64,000 bases of DNA from Streptomyces sp. NBC_00572. Lineage in GTDB: Bacteria > Actinomycetota > Actinomycetes > Streptomycetales > Streptomycetaceae. Shown piece by piece: positions 25,592-33,959 of the stretch. The translations under genes and the position numbers were made by a program. The notes below the pieces were generated by a model. The model saw only the letters and a program-made list of their open reading frames with translations. It was not told the DNA's origin and made no database searches. The stretch's first letter is position 1; each line of letters starts with the position of its first letter. The DNA is taken from assembly GCF_026341815.1 (NCBI RefSeq), contig NZ_JAPENX010000001.1, positions 6,448,001 to 6,512,000 of the forward strand. The letters are read 5' to 3'.

Positions 25592-28306
25592 TCAGCCGGC
25601 TTCCCCGGCGGGGCGCTCCGTGCCGGCGCACTTCTTCTCGTGCCGTCGCGCTCGCCGTTGCCGCCATCGTTTGGTGCACCAGCTGACGGCCACGGTGGCC
25701 AGGAACTCGGCCAGGAACACCAGGGCCACTCCGAGACCGGCGAGGACCAGCATGAGCCAGCCCCAGTCGTCGTGCCAGAGCCACTTGATGAGGCCCGCGA
25801 CCGCAACGGCGCCCATGACGGCGACGCCGTACGACACGATGGCCGTCCACACCGTCCACTGCAGGATCGCGGCGGGGTCCTTGGTGACCCGCCACCACCA
25901 GAGCCATCGTCCAGGCAGGCCGGCGAGCCGGGACGGCCATGGCCAGTGCACCGGGGGCACCTTGCGGCCGAACCCCCGCCAGAACATGGTCCGGCCCGCT
26001 TCCGCCCAGGGCCCGTGGATCGGGGAGCCCTTGCCCACCAGGATGCTGAGCACCGCTTCGAGGATCCTTCCCGCGGTGTGCCGTCCCTGGCCGGTCTTCA
26101 GATAGTCGGTGAACAGCTGTTTGTCGTCCGGCTCGGAGAGCTCGTCGAGGTTGCGGCTCATCCGCTCCCTGCCGATCTCGCCTGCGAGGATGGCCTCGTG
26201 CAGCTCCAGTTCGAGGGAGCGGCGCTCCTGGTGGCCCGCGACGAACAGGCGCAGCAGGTGGTGCGCTCCGTCGAGCCGCCCCCACGTGAAGTCGGACTCG
26301 CGCCAGAGCGGGTCGACGAACGCTCCGAAGTGGTCGAGGCGGACCCCGTACAGCTTGCGCTCGCCGAGGGGCGCGTACTTGTCCAGGGGGAAGACCGGAC
26401 TGTGCGCGTCAGGGCCCAGCCGCAGGAACTCGAACTGGGACGTGTGCTCCACCAACTCCTCGGGTGAGGAGAAGGACTCTGCGACCACTTCGGCGACGAG
26501 GCAGGCTTTGAGAACGGACCGCCGGCGCTCTTCGTCCGGCCGCTCCGGATCCTTGCCGGGGCCGGCCGTCGCCCTCGCGTAGGCGTCGAGGGCCGCCTCG
26601 ACCTGCTCGCCGAGGACACGGTCCAGGCCGAGTTCCTGGTAGATCGAGTTCATCGTGGCGAGCGGACCTCGGTCGGCCCCCTTCCTCCTGGCGGGATCGC
26701 CTCCGGCCGTGGCGGCGTTGCGCAGCAGCCCGAAGACGCGGTCGATCACGGCGTGCACGTCCCTGACACAGGTGCTGAGTTCCTCCAGGCCCCCGGCGAG
26801 ACGGTGGTCCTCCAGCTGCCGTTCCTGTGCCTCCTCCTGGGTGGGGTCGCAGGGGGGCGCGGTCCCCTCACCCCTCGTCGCCTTCAGTCGATGTTCGAGG
26901 TCCGCCACGAGTGTCCACAACAGTCGCTCCACACCGTGGACGCCCCACTCCCAGGGGCTGGGGCTCGGCTCGCGCAGCGCCAGCGCGGACGCCGGCACCC
27001 ATCCCTTCGGCGGTGCGCCGGTTTCGAGGATGACCTCGGCCTTCTCGTGCGGGATGCCGATCAGGGGCCTGACCCCGCGTCCCTCTTCCCGTAGTTGCCG
27101 GATCTTCCACACGGCGGCGACGATGCGGCTGTGCCGGTACTCGGTGAAGAGGTGCTCGGCGACGGTGAGCAGGGTTGCGCGCTGGGCCTCCCCCTTCTCG
27201 GGGTCGAGCTGTCGCTCGAAGAGATCCTGGTGGCGGGTGTGGGAGTGTCTGCCCATGCGCTCGCGAAGCTCGGTCGTGCCGGTGCGGAAGTCCGCCTCGC
27301 GTGGGTAGTTGATGGCCGTGCCGAGGACCGACGGCCATTCGGTGGCCCGCGGGGGCCGGTTCTCGACATGCCGCTGGGCGACGCCGGACGAGGGCACCAC
27401 GAAGACGAGGACTCGCCGCACCGGGCCGTCGACGTGCCGGTCCGAGATCGCTTCGAGCACCGGCCCGAAGGGAGCGTTGTTGAGCAGGCCCCCGTCGACG
27501 ATCCAACTGGCCCGGTCCCGGCCGCGACTCGGGATCTGGGGGTGGGGCCGGACACGCTGTTCCAGCAGGGGCGACTCGTCGACGGGTGCGAAGGCCAGCG
27601 GGAATCCGGCTGAGGCGCGGGCCGCCAGGCTGAGTCGGTCAAGAACCTTGTCGTCCAGGAAGTCCCTGCGGCCCTGGGGCTCTGTCTTCCAGATCTCGCA
27701 CGGGGCACTGGCCTTGCGGAAGACGACCGCGTCCGGGTCGTGCTGGAACTTGTAGATCCTGCGGTGGTCGGCCACGTCGAAGCGGCCGCCGAAGCCGTCC
27801 TGGAAATCCTCGGGCAGGCCGTCGAGCGCTGTCGCGGTGACGAAGAGCGTCACCGGCTCGGCGTCGCGCTCGCTCCCGTCCATGCCGTGCAGGATGTCGC
27901 TGATGGTCTCGTGGAAGAACCGGCCGTCGAGGACACTGTTGTGCGGCGGGTTCCTCAGTAGTTTGTCGTCCGTGAGTGCTGCCGCGTTGCGCCACGTCCT
28001 GCGCAGATTCGGCAGTGCTGTTCCCCGACCGATCGCGGCAGCGAGCAGGGAGCCGTTGAGGCCGCCGGCCGATGTGCCCGCGATGACGTCGACGAGGACA
28101 TGTGTGTTCGCCTCGCGGACGACACGTTCCCAGAGCTCGAAGACGGGCCGGTCGCTCGGGTCGACGTGTTCGGGGATGCCCGAATGGACGGCGCGGGAGG
28201 CCCGCCGGAGGAGGTCGATCTCGTGCGTCACCCCGCCCATCCAGACGGCCAGGCTCACACCGCCGTTGAGAACGAGGGCAAGACGTGTCTGCTCGAGAGC
28301 CGTCAT
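25592..28306 (-). CDS. Patatin-like phospholipase with membrane C-terminus (DUF3376 type)
   Basis: About 904 residues. The patatin domain occupies roughly the first 300: oxyanion-type loop LVLNGGVSLAVWMGG, nucleophile Ser79 in AGTSAGG, and catalytic Asp in IVDGGLLNNAPF. A long middle region of DUF3376 type follows. The C-terminus has two or three hydrophobic helices (about 790-880), then a basic tail (RWRQRRARRHEKK). Patatins hydrolyse acyl lipids; the membrane tail places this one at the bilayer. ATG 28306 gives the conserved start MTALEQTRLAL; an in-frame ATG at 28333 is possible. It stands alone. Confidence 0.88.
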   Translation of the reverse strand: MTALEQTRLALVLNGGVSLAVWMGGVTHEIDLLRRASRAVHSGIPEHVDPSDRPVFELWERVVREANTHVLVDVIAGTSAGGLNGSLLAAAIGRGTALPNLRRTWRNAAALTDDKLLRNPPHNSVLDGRFFHETISDILHGMDGSERDAEPVTLFVTATALDGLPEDFQDGFGGRFDVADHRRIYKFQHDPDAVVFRKASAPCEIWKTEPQGRRDFLDDKVLDRLSLAARASAGFPLAFAPVDESPLLEQRVRPHPQIPSRGRDRASWIVDGGLLNNAPFGPVLEAISDRHVDGPVRRVLVFVVPSSGVAQRHVENRPPRATEWPSVLGTAINYPREADFRTGTTELRERMGRHSHTRHQDLFERQLDPEKGEAQRATLLTVAEHLFTEYRHSRIVAAVWKIRQLREEGRGVRPLIGIPHEKAEVILETGAPPKGWVPASALALREPSPSPWEWGVHGVERLLWTLVADLEHRLKATRGEGTAPPCDPTQEEAQERQLEDHRLAGGLEELSTCVRDVHAVIDRVFGLLRNAATAGGDPARRKGADRGPLATMNSIYQELGLDRVLGEQVEAALDAYARATAGPGKDPERPDEERRRSVLKACLVAEVVAESFSSPEELVEHTSQFEFLRLGPDAHSPVFPLDKYAPLGERKLYGVRLDHFGAFVDPLWRESDFTWGRLDGAHHLLRLFVAGHQERRSLELELHEAILAGEIGRERMSRNLDELSEPDDKQLFTDYLKTGQGRHTAGRILEAVLSILVGKGSPIHGPWAEAGRTMFWRGFGRKVPPVHWPWPSRLAGLPGRWLWWWRVTKDPAAILQWTVWTAIVSYGVAVMGAVAVAGLIKWLWHDDWGWLMLVLAGLGVALVFLAEFLATVAVSWCTKRWRQRRARRHEKKCAGTERPAGEAG

Positions 28307-28422
28307 GTCCGCAGAGTATGCATATTCACGCATACGTCGGAGTCATGTCTACGGCGTGTCCGTCGCTCCGGGTCGCCCGGCCGGCGGTATACGCCGGAGT
28401 CGGCCCGATCCGGAGTCCCCAC

Positions 28423-28782
28423 TCACGAGACCATGATCGTCCAGGCGCCGACGAGCGAGGCCAGGTACAGCAGGACGCCGAGCGGGAGATGCACCCACGG
28501 TGTACGGCCGCGCCGCCAGGCCATCAGCCCGAGCCCTGTGGAGACTGCCGTGGCGACGCCGAGACCGATCCACGGCAGTGCCCACATCGACAGCATTCCG
28601 AACGTGGTGCAGACGGGAGCCGGGTTGTCGGTGCCGCAGCTGTCGGTCGCGAAGATCGAGAGGTAGAAGGCGAACATGTCGATCATCAGGCCGCCCCCGG
28701 TCAGCACCGCGATCGTCACCAGGTATCCCGTGGGCCACCTGCGCCGGGTGTCGCCCGGGGCGTTCCGCATCCGAGTGCTCAT
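28423..28782 (-). CDS. Small three-helix membrane protein
   Basis: 119 residues from ATG 28782, preceded by a GGAGCGG site. Three hydrophobic segments (YLVTIAVLTGGGLMIDMFAF, MWALPWIGLGVATAVSTGL, LPLGVLLYLASLVGAWTIMV). Two Cys (DSCGTDNPAPVC) lie in the loop between the first two helices and could form a disulfide outside the cell. I do not recognise the family. Divergent from the secreted protein at 28914. Confidence 0.75.
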   Translation of the reverse strand: MSTRMRNAPGDTRRRWPTGYLVTIAVLTGGGLMIDMFAFYLSIFATDSCGTDNPAPVCTTFGMLSMWALPWIGLGVATAVSTGLGLMAWRRGRTPWVHLPLGVLLYLASLVGAWTIMVS

Positions 28783-28913
28783 GAGACCTCGTTCCGCTCC
28801 GTCTTGTGCCGTGAGAACACGGTAGGAGCGGCGGCCCCGGCCGGGGATGAGCACAGGTACTCATCTCCGGGTGGGTGACGCAACGATCACCGGCCCGACT
28901 CGTTGGTCACGCC

Positions 28914-29594
28914 ATGAATAACGTGACCACCACCAGGCGCCGGATCCACATCCTGGCCACCGGACTCGCCGCCCTCGTCCTCGGCGTCACGGGTGCGCAG
29001 AGCACCCAGGCCGCCCCCGTCGACCAGGACTGCCCGACGGCGGAGATCTTCGCCACCGACAACACCTCGATCATCACGGACCCGGACGACCCCCGGCTCC
29101 GGACCCGTCTGACGCGCTTCGACCACGAGGTGCGGGCGATCATCCGCGCCCACGGTGCGCGGCCGGCCGCCTCGACGCTCCTCGACGGCGTCTTCTGGTC
29201 CGACGACCTGAAGCAGGCCACGTACGAGCGGTCCCGGGAGTTCGACGTCAACAGGGTCGGGCGGGACGGTCTCCAGCACATCGCGGGCGTCATCGCCAAG
29301 GAGTACGACCAGGAGTCCGTGCTCACCTTCCGCTGTCTGCCGAGGACGTCACCGGAGACCGACGCGGTCGAGATCGAGGTGCCCGGCGTACGGGCGAGCA
29401 GCCTGCGCGAGGCGCTGGTGGCCGACCCCGAGGCCCGGGAGAAGCTGGGTGGCGGCTCGGTCACCCTCGACGGCCGCCTCGTCCTGGTCGCCCCGATCGC
29501 CGATCTGCCCCTGGCGCGAAAGTTCACGGTGTCGCTCGGCGCCGACTGGAACGAGGCCGAAGTGCGTTACGGCGACCGGGAGTTCGTGAGCTGA
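28914..29594 (+). CDS. Secreted protein of unknown function
   Basis: 226 residues from ATG 28914. Sec signal: basic RRR, hydrophobic LATGLAALVLGVTG, cleavage after TQA. The mature part is acidic, with two Cys (DQDCPTAE and FRCLPR) likely to form a disulfide. No catalytic motif is apparent. A divergent small membrane protein lies upstream; a strong bidirectional hairpin follows. Confidence 0.75.
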   Translation: MNNVTTTRRRIHILATGLAALVLGVTGAQSTQAAPVDQDCPTAEIFATDNTSIITDPDDPRLRTRLTRFDHEVRAIIRAHGARPAASTLLDGVFWSDDLKQATYERSREFDVNRVGRDGLQHIAGVIAKEYDQESVLTFRCLPRTSPETDAVEIEVPGVRASSLREALVADPEAREKLGGGSVTLDGRLVLVAPIADLPLARKFTVSLGADWNEAEVRYGDREFVS

Positions 29595-29664
29595 ACCGGA
29601 GGTACGCGCGCGGGGCGCCGCCGGTCCGGCAGACCAGGTCCACCGGACCAGCAGGGCGCCCGCC

Positions 29665-29703
29665 GGTCCGGCAGACCGGTCCACCGGACCGGTCTGCCGG
29701 ACC
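29665..29703. terminator. Perfect 18-bp-arm hairpin between convergent genes
   Basis: GGTCCGGCAGACCGGTCC (29665-29682), loop ACC, and its exact complement (29686-29703). A diverged partial copy of the same sequence precedes it at about 29621-29650. It separates the secreted-protein gene from the convergent pectate lyase gene. Confidence 0.75.
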
Positions 29704-29712
29704 CCGGAGCGA

Positions 29713-31272
29713 CTATCCGGCGTAGGTCTCGAACTCGGCGACGCGGGGCGTGCCGGTCGAGCCGACGATCTCGAAGGTGATCTTCTTCAGTGCTGTGCGG
29801 GGGACGGCGATGACACCGGCCCCGCTGCCGGAGGTGAGGACGGCTCCGGTGTCGCCGTTGAGGACCCTCCAGGACCCGATCGCGCCGGCCGAGCCCGCCG
29901 CCTCACGGATGGTGATTCCGGAGACGGTCGTGGCGGAGCCCCACTTGATCGACACCGATCCGGTCGCGCCCGCCGGTGACCAGTAGGTGCCGAGGTCGCC
30001 GTCCCGCACGTTGCCGTAGCTCGTGCCGTCGGCCTTGCTCGAACCGTCGGAGCCCGCCCCGATGCTGAGGTTGGTTCCGCCGGGCTGGGTGGGTTCGGGC
30101 GTGGGGGTGGTGGGGCCGGGCGTGGGAGTGGTCGGCTGGGTGGTGGGGGTGGGTGTGGGGGTCTGCGGTGAGCAGCTGCCGTCCGACACCTGAAGCCCCT
30201 TGCCGGCTCCTGCCGTTCGGCTGAGAAGGTTCGGAACGCAGTCGGCGGCGTCGAGGGTGTAGGCGTACGGGATGGCGATGGTGGTGTTGGACTGCGGGTC
30301 CGGTCCGGCCGGGTTGTTGTCGGAGCTGCGGGCTGACCAGGTCACGTTGTCGAAGATGTTGCCGCCGACCTGCCAGTACCCGGCGGCGTCCGTGTAGAAG
30401 GTGCCCAGGACGTCCTTGGAGTCCTCGAAGTAGTTGTTGTCCACCTTGGCGTGCGCCCCGGCGCGGGAGTTGATGCCGGACTCGTTGATCCGTAGGTAGT
30501 GGTTGTTGTACATGTGGGCGGTGCCGCCGCGCAGGAGGGGGGCGCGCGAGTCGATGTTCTCGTACAGGTTGTGGTGGTACGTGATGAAGCTGTTCGACAG
30601 CTCGGTCTCGCTCGAACCGACGAGGCCGCCACGGCCGGAGTTGCGCAGGACGCTGTAGGACAAGGTCACGTACTGGGTGTTGTCCTTCATGTCGAAGAGG
30701 CCGTCGTAGCCCTCCGATTCGCCGCCCGACGCCTCCAGGGTGGTGTGGTCGACCCAGACGTTGCGGACGTCGCTCTCCATGCCGATGGCGTCACCGCCGT
30801 TGGAGATCGGCGAGCCGGACTTCTTGACGTTCCGTACCGTCACGTTCTGGATGATGATGTTGCTGGACTCGCGTATGTGGATACCGAGTTGGTCGAAGAC
30901 GGCGCCTGCGCCGACCCCGACGAGGGTGACGTTGCTGATCTGCTTGAGCTCGATCACGCCGGCGGCGGTGTTGCAGCTGGTGCCCGAGACCTTCGCGGTG
31001 TTGGCGTGGTTGATCGTGCCCTCGACCTCGATGGTGATCGGCGTGCTGCTGCTGGCCCGTGCGCACAGGGCCGCGTGGATCGCGGTTCCCGTGGTGGCCC
31101 GCACGGTCTGCCCGCCGGCGCCGCCGGTGGTCCCGCCGTTCTGCGTGGCGTAACCGGTGGGGCCGCCGGTCGCCGCGGATGCCTGGGGCATCGACAGCAC
31201 CACGCCGGTCGTGGCCGCGAGGGCCAAGGTGGCCAGTGCCGCGTGGAGCCGGAGTGCGACTGGTCGTTTCAT
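29713..31272 (-). CDS. Secreted pectate lyase (PL1) with C-terminal carbohydrate-binding-like domain
   Basis: 519 residues. Signal peptide ending at PQASA, then a right-handed beta-helix of the Pec lyase C type: NVWVDHTTLEASGG, DMKDNTQYVTLSYSVLRN, TYHHNLYENIDSRAPLLRGG and MYNNHYLRI, with a calcium-binding Asp in the WVDH motif and the catalytic Arg in SRAPLLRGG. A Pro/Thr linker (about residues 365-395) leads to an F5/8 type C-like beta-sandwich of about 120 residues. The enzyme cleaves polygalacturonate by beta-elimination outside the cell. A LacI-type palindrome lies 162 bases upstream of the start. Confidence 0.93.
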   Translation of the reverse strand: MKRPVALRLHAALATLALAATTGVVLSMPQASAATGGPTGYATQNGGTTGGAGGQTVRATTGTAIHAALCARASSSTPITIEVEGTINHANTAKVSGTSCNTAAGVIELKQISNVTLVGVGAGAVFDQLGIHIRESSNIIIQNVTVRNVKKSGSPISNGGDAIGMESDVRNVWVDHTTLEASGGESEGYDGLFDMKDNTQYVTLSYSVLRNSGRGGLVGSSETELSNSFITYHHNLYENIDSRAPLLRGGTAHMYNNHYLRINESGINSRAGAHAKVDNNYFEDSKDVLGTFYTDAAGYWQVGGNIFDNVTWSARSSDNNPAGPDPQSNTTIAIPYAYTLDAADCVPNLLSRTAGAGKGLQVSDGSCSPQTPTPTPTTQPTTPTPGPTTPTPEPTQPGGTNLSIGAGSDGSSKADGTSYGNVRDGDLGTYWSPAGATGSVSIKWGSATTVSGITIREAAGSAGAIGSWRVLNGDTGAVLTSGSGAGVIAVPRTALKKITFEIVGSTGTPRVAEFETYAG

Positions 31273-31433
31273 GCTCGCCGTCCTTTTCGTCTTCGAACGC
31301 TGGGGGTTGTTCCTGCGTGCCGTGCTCGCGCAACGCGGTGCCGCGCTGCGCCCGTGCCGTGCCTGTGGAACGCCGTTCGGTGCAGAAGAAACCGTCCATG
31401 GGCAGCCTTCGGCGGGGCGGCCCATGGACGGAC

Positions 31434-31447
31434 AGAAAGCGCTTTCT
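31434..31447. promoter_or_regulatory. LacI-type operator upstream of the pectate lyase
   Basis: AGAAAGCGCTTTCT is a perfect 14-bp palindrome centred on CG, as expected for LacI/GalR repressors. It lies in the 456-base gap between the pectate lyase and the VOC gene; that gap also holds a CCATGGGC...GCCCATGG inverted repeat (about 31397-31428) and no other gene. Repression relieved by a plant-cell-wall sugar is likely. Confidence 0.6.
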
Positions 31448-31728
31448 TTCCGGGAGAATAGGGTGACCCCGGGGGAGTGGCAAGGCTCTGCGCAACACCT
31501 CGGCGGGCGCGATGCGCTTGTCGCCGCCGTCTTGATCACGTAGCGTCTTTCGACGTGAACACCGGACCGGCGATTCGACGCCATACACAGACGGGCCATC
31601 CGGTGGACGACTGATCGCTCCGTGGGTGCGCGACAAGCACCCCCACGGTTCGGCACGAGGACCCCCGTCAGTGCTCAGGCACTGCGACAAGTCCCCTTTC
31701 GTGTCGAATCAACAGCGAGGTCATCCGT

Positions 31729-32103
31729 ATGGCAGTCACCTTCAACCACACCATCATCGCGGCCAAGGACAGCGCCGAGTCGGCGCGCTTCTTCCGGGAG
31801 TTGCTGGAACTCCCCGAGGCGCCGTCCTGGGGCCCCTTCGTCAACGTCCAGCTCGCCGACGGCGTGCTGATCCAGTTCGCCGCACCCCCGGTCGAGATCC
31901 AGATGCAGCACTACGCCTTCCTCGTCGACGACGAGCTCTTCGAGCGGGCGTACGCGCGGCTCTGCGACCAGGGGATCGAGCACTGGGCCGACCCGCAGAT
32001 GAAGCGCCCCGGCGAGACGAACACCGAGCACGGCGGCCGGGGGGTCTACTTCAAGGACCCCGCAGGTCACGCGTTCGAGCTGATCACGCGGCCGTACCTG
32101 TAG
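31729..32103 (+). CDS. VOC-family (glyoxalase-fold) protein
   Basis: 124 residues with the paired beta-alpha-beta-beta-beta modules of the vicinal-oxygen-chelate superfamily: FNHTIIAAKDSAESARFFRE, then MQHYAFLVDD and GVYFKDPAGHAFELITRPY. Metal-ligand candidates are His7, His62 in QHYAF and Glu119 in FELIT. Members include dioxygenases, glyoxalases and resistance proteins; nothing here selects one. Monocistronic. Confidence 0.85.
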   Translation: MAVTFNHTIIAAKDSAESARFFRELLELPEAPSWGPFVNVQLADGVLIQFAAPPVEIQMQHYAFLVDDELFERAYARLCDQGIEHWADPQMKRPGETNTEHGGRGVYFKDPAGHAFELITRPYL

Positions 32104-32145
32104 AAGGTCCGGGCGGGTAGAGCCGGTCCATGGCCGGTCGCGGGA

Positions 32146-33552
32146 TCAGTCGAGGAACTCACCGTCGCGGGCCACGACGACACCGCCGTGCACCACCATG
32201 TCGCGCCGGGGCATGTCCACGACCACCTGAGGCAGGCACTCGCCCCGGACGAGCACGAAGTCGGCCGGGGAGCCGGCCTTGAAGTCGGCGTGTGCCAGGC
32301 CCATCACGTCCGCGCCGCCGTGCGCCGCGACGCTGTAGCAGTCCGTCAGCTCCTCGTCGAGACGTACGTCCGTCACCCAGCCGAGGATGTGCGCGCGGTG
32401 CATCATGTCGGCGTTGCCGAACGGGCTCCACGAGTCACGCACGCCGTCGGAACCGAGCCCGACGCGCACCCCGTGCTCGCGCAGTCGCGCGATCGGCAGG
32501 ACCAGCGAGTCGGACGGCGCGACCGTGGTCAGGGCGATGTCCTGATCACCCAAGTCGGTCGCGATCGAACCGAGTTCACGGTCCGTCAGGCCCGGCAGGC
32601 AGAACACGTGGCTGACGGTGACCTTCCCCGCGAGGGAGAGGGCGCGCGTGCGGTCGACGATGCCGCGCATCGCCTTCATGCCCTTCTCGCCGCGATCGTG
32701 CAGATGGATGTCCACGCCGACACCGTGTCGGTCCGCGATGCCGAAGACGACGTCGAGCTGCTCGTCGAGAGCGTCGTCGAAACCGATCGGGTCGATGCCG
32801 CCGATCATGTCGATGAGCCCCTCGCGCGCCGCCTTCTCAAGGAGCGCGGCCGTACCCGGGGTGCGGATGACACCGTGCTGCGGGAAGGCGACGATCTGGA
32901 CGTCGAGTGCGTGACGCAGCCGCTCACGGGCCGCCGCCACACCCTCCACCCCGGCCAGACCGTAGGCGGGTGCCACGTCGGCGTGGGCGCGCATGCCGCG
33001 GGTGCCCCGGGAGACGGCGTGCGACATCAGCCCGTACGCCCGCTCGACGACCGGTCGCCGCTGGCTGCGGAACAACTCCACGTCCTGCGCGACGTAGTCG
33101 GCGATGCCGCTCGCCGGCCGCCGCGACACCCAGGAACCGCCCCAGGTCGTCTTGTCGGGGTGGATGTGCGCGTCCACGAGCGACGGCAGCGCTATCCGGC
33201 CGCCCCCGTCGACGACCTTCGCGCCACGGGGCGCCGGGCGGTCCGAGACGCGGCCGTCGACGACCACGAGGTCCACGGCCTTCGCCCTGCCGAACGGACG
33301 CACGTTACGGAAGACCACGGTCCTTTCCCGGCGCCCCGAAGCGCCGGAGGGCGTTGCGGCTTGGGCGGCGCCCGGGGCAGCGGTCACGGCTTGCGCGGGC
33401 GTGGCGGTCGCGGCAGCGGTGGCCGTAGCACCTGCCAGCGCGGCGGCTCCGGCCAGCATCGTGCGACGGGAGAGGGCGCCGGCGGAGAGCACGGACGGGG
33501 ACGAGGAGGGGGACGGCGACGAGGAGGAGGACGAGGACGGGGTCGGCTGCAT
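32146..33552 (-). CDS. TAT-exported cytosine-deaminase-like amidohydrolase
   Basis: 468 residues. A Ser/Pro-rich N-terminus of about 25 residues precedes the twin-arginine signal ALSRRTMLAGAAALAG. The TIM-barrel amidohydrolase carries HxH in LVDAHIHPDKT, a further metal His in DIHLHDRGE and SHVFCLPG, and the catalytic Asp in LGSDGVRDSWSPFGNADMM. The WSPFGNADM segment is typical of cytosine deaminase/isoguanine deaminase-like proteins. Export of such an enzyme is unusual. A second TAT-exported amidohydrolase follows upstream on the same strand, about 400 bases away. Confidence 0.88.
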   Translation of the reverse strand: MQPTPSSSSSSSPSPSSSPSVLSAGALSRRTMLAGAAALAGATATAAATATPAQAVTAAPGAAQAATPSGASGRRERTVVFRNVRPFGRAKAVDLVVVDGRVSDRPAPRGAKVVDGGGRIALPSLVDAHIHPDKTTWGGSWVSRRPASGIADYVAQDVELFRSQRRPVVERAYGLMSHAVSRGTRGMRAHADVAPAYGLAGVEGVAAARERLRHALDVQIVAFPQHGVIRTPGTAALLEKAAREGLIDMIGGIDPIGFDDALDEQLDVVFGIADRHGVGVDIHLHDRGEKGMKAMRGIVDRTRALSLAGKVTVSHVFCLPGLTDRELGSIATDLGDQDIALTTVAPSDSLVLPIARLREHGVRVGLGSDGVRDSWSPFGNADMMHRAHILGWVTDVRLDEELTDCYSVAAHGGADVMGLAHADFKAGSPADFVLVRGECLPQVVVDMPRRDMVVHGGVVVARDGEFLD

Positions 33553-33911
33553 GGGGACTCCTTCGAGGGGACGGTGGTGCGGACGGGGGCGGTGCGGGCC
33601 GGACGGGAGTGGAGGCCGGCACGGGGAACCAGGGCAGGGGGCATCGAGCCGCGTGTGGCGCGAGCGGCTCGCAGTGGCGCTCTCCGGCGCAAGGTGGGCA
33701 GGCGGAGGGCGGGCAGGCGGAGGGTGGCCCGGTGGCCGCAGCCCGACGGGGCGGGGTGTGGCGGGGCGGGTCGAGCGGGCTTCGTACAGGCCGTGGCCGG
33801 TCGTGCGGGTCGTGGCGCAACGCGAGTCGGTGGCCTGTCGGGGTCAAGCCCGACGTCGGCGGCCCGTCGGCGCCAAGCTCGGCCTCGGTGTCACCGCCCC
33901 CGACACCCGTT

Positions 33912-33959
33912 GCGTACGGCCAAGGCTCAGGCCACGCGTACGGCCAAGGCTCAGGCCAC
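33912..33959 (+). repeat. Two tandem 24-bp repeats in a 400-base gap
   Basis: The unit starting GCGTACGGCCAAGG and ending CTCAGGCCAC occurs twice in perfect tandem (33912-33935, 33936-33959); the second copy contains the stop codon of the amidohydrolase at 33951. The gap 33553-33950 also has short purine-rich repeats (GGGCAGGCGGAGGG twice near 33695) and no gene. Confidence 0.8.

Noticed and set aside
25592..28306. Patatin gene as part of an anti-phage (CBASS-type) system
   Set aside because: No nucleotidyltransferase, HORMA, TRIP13 or other defence partner is adjacent, and the protein has a DUF3376-like architecture.
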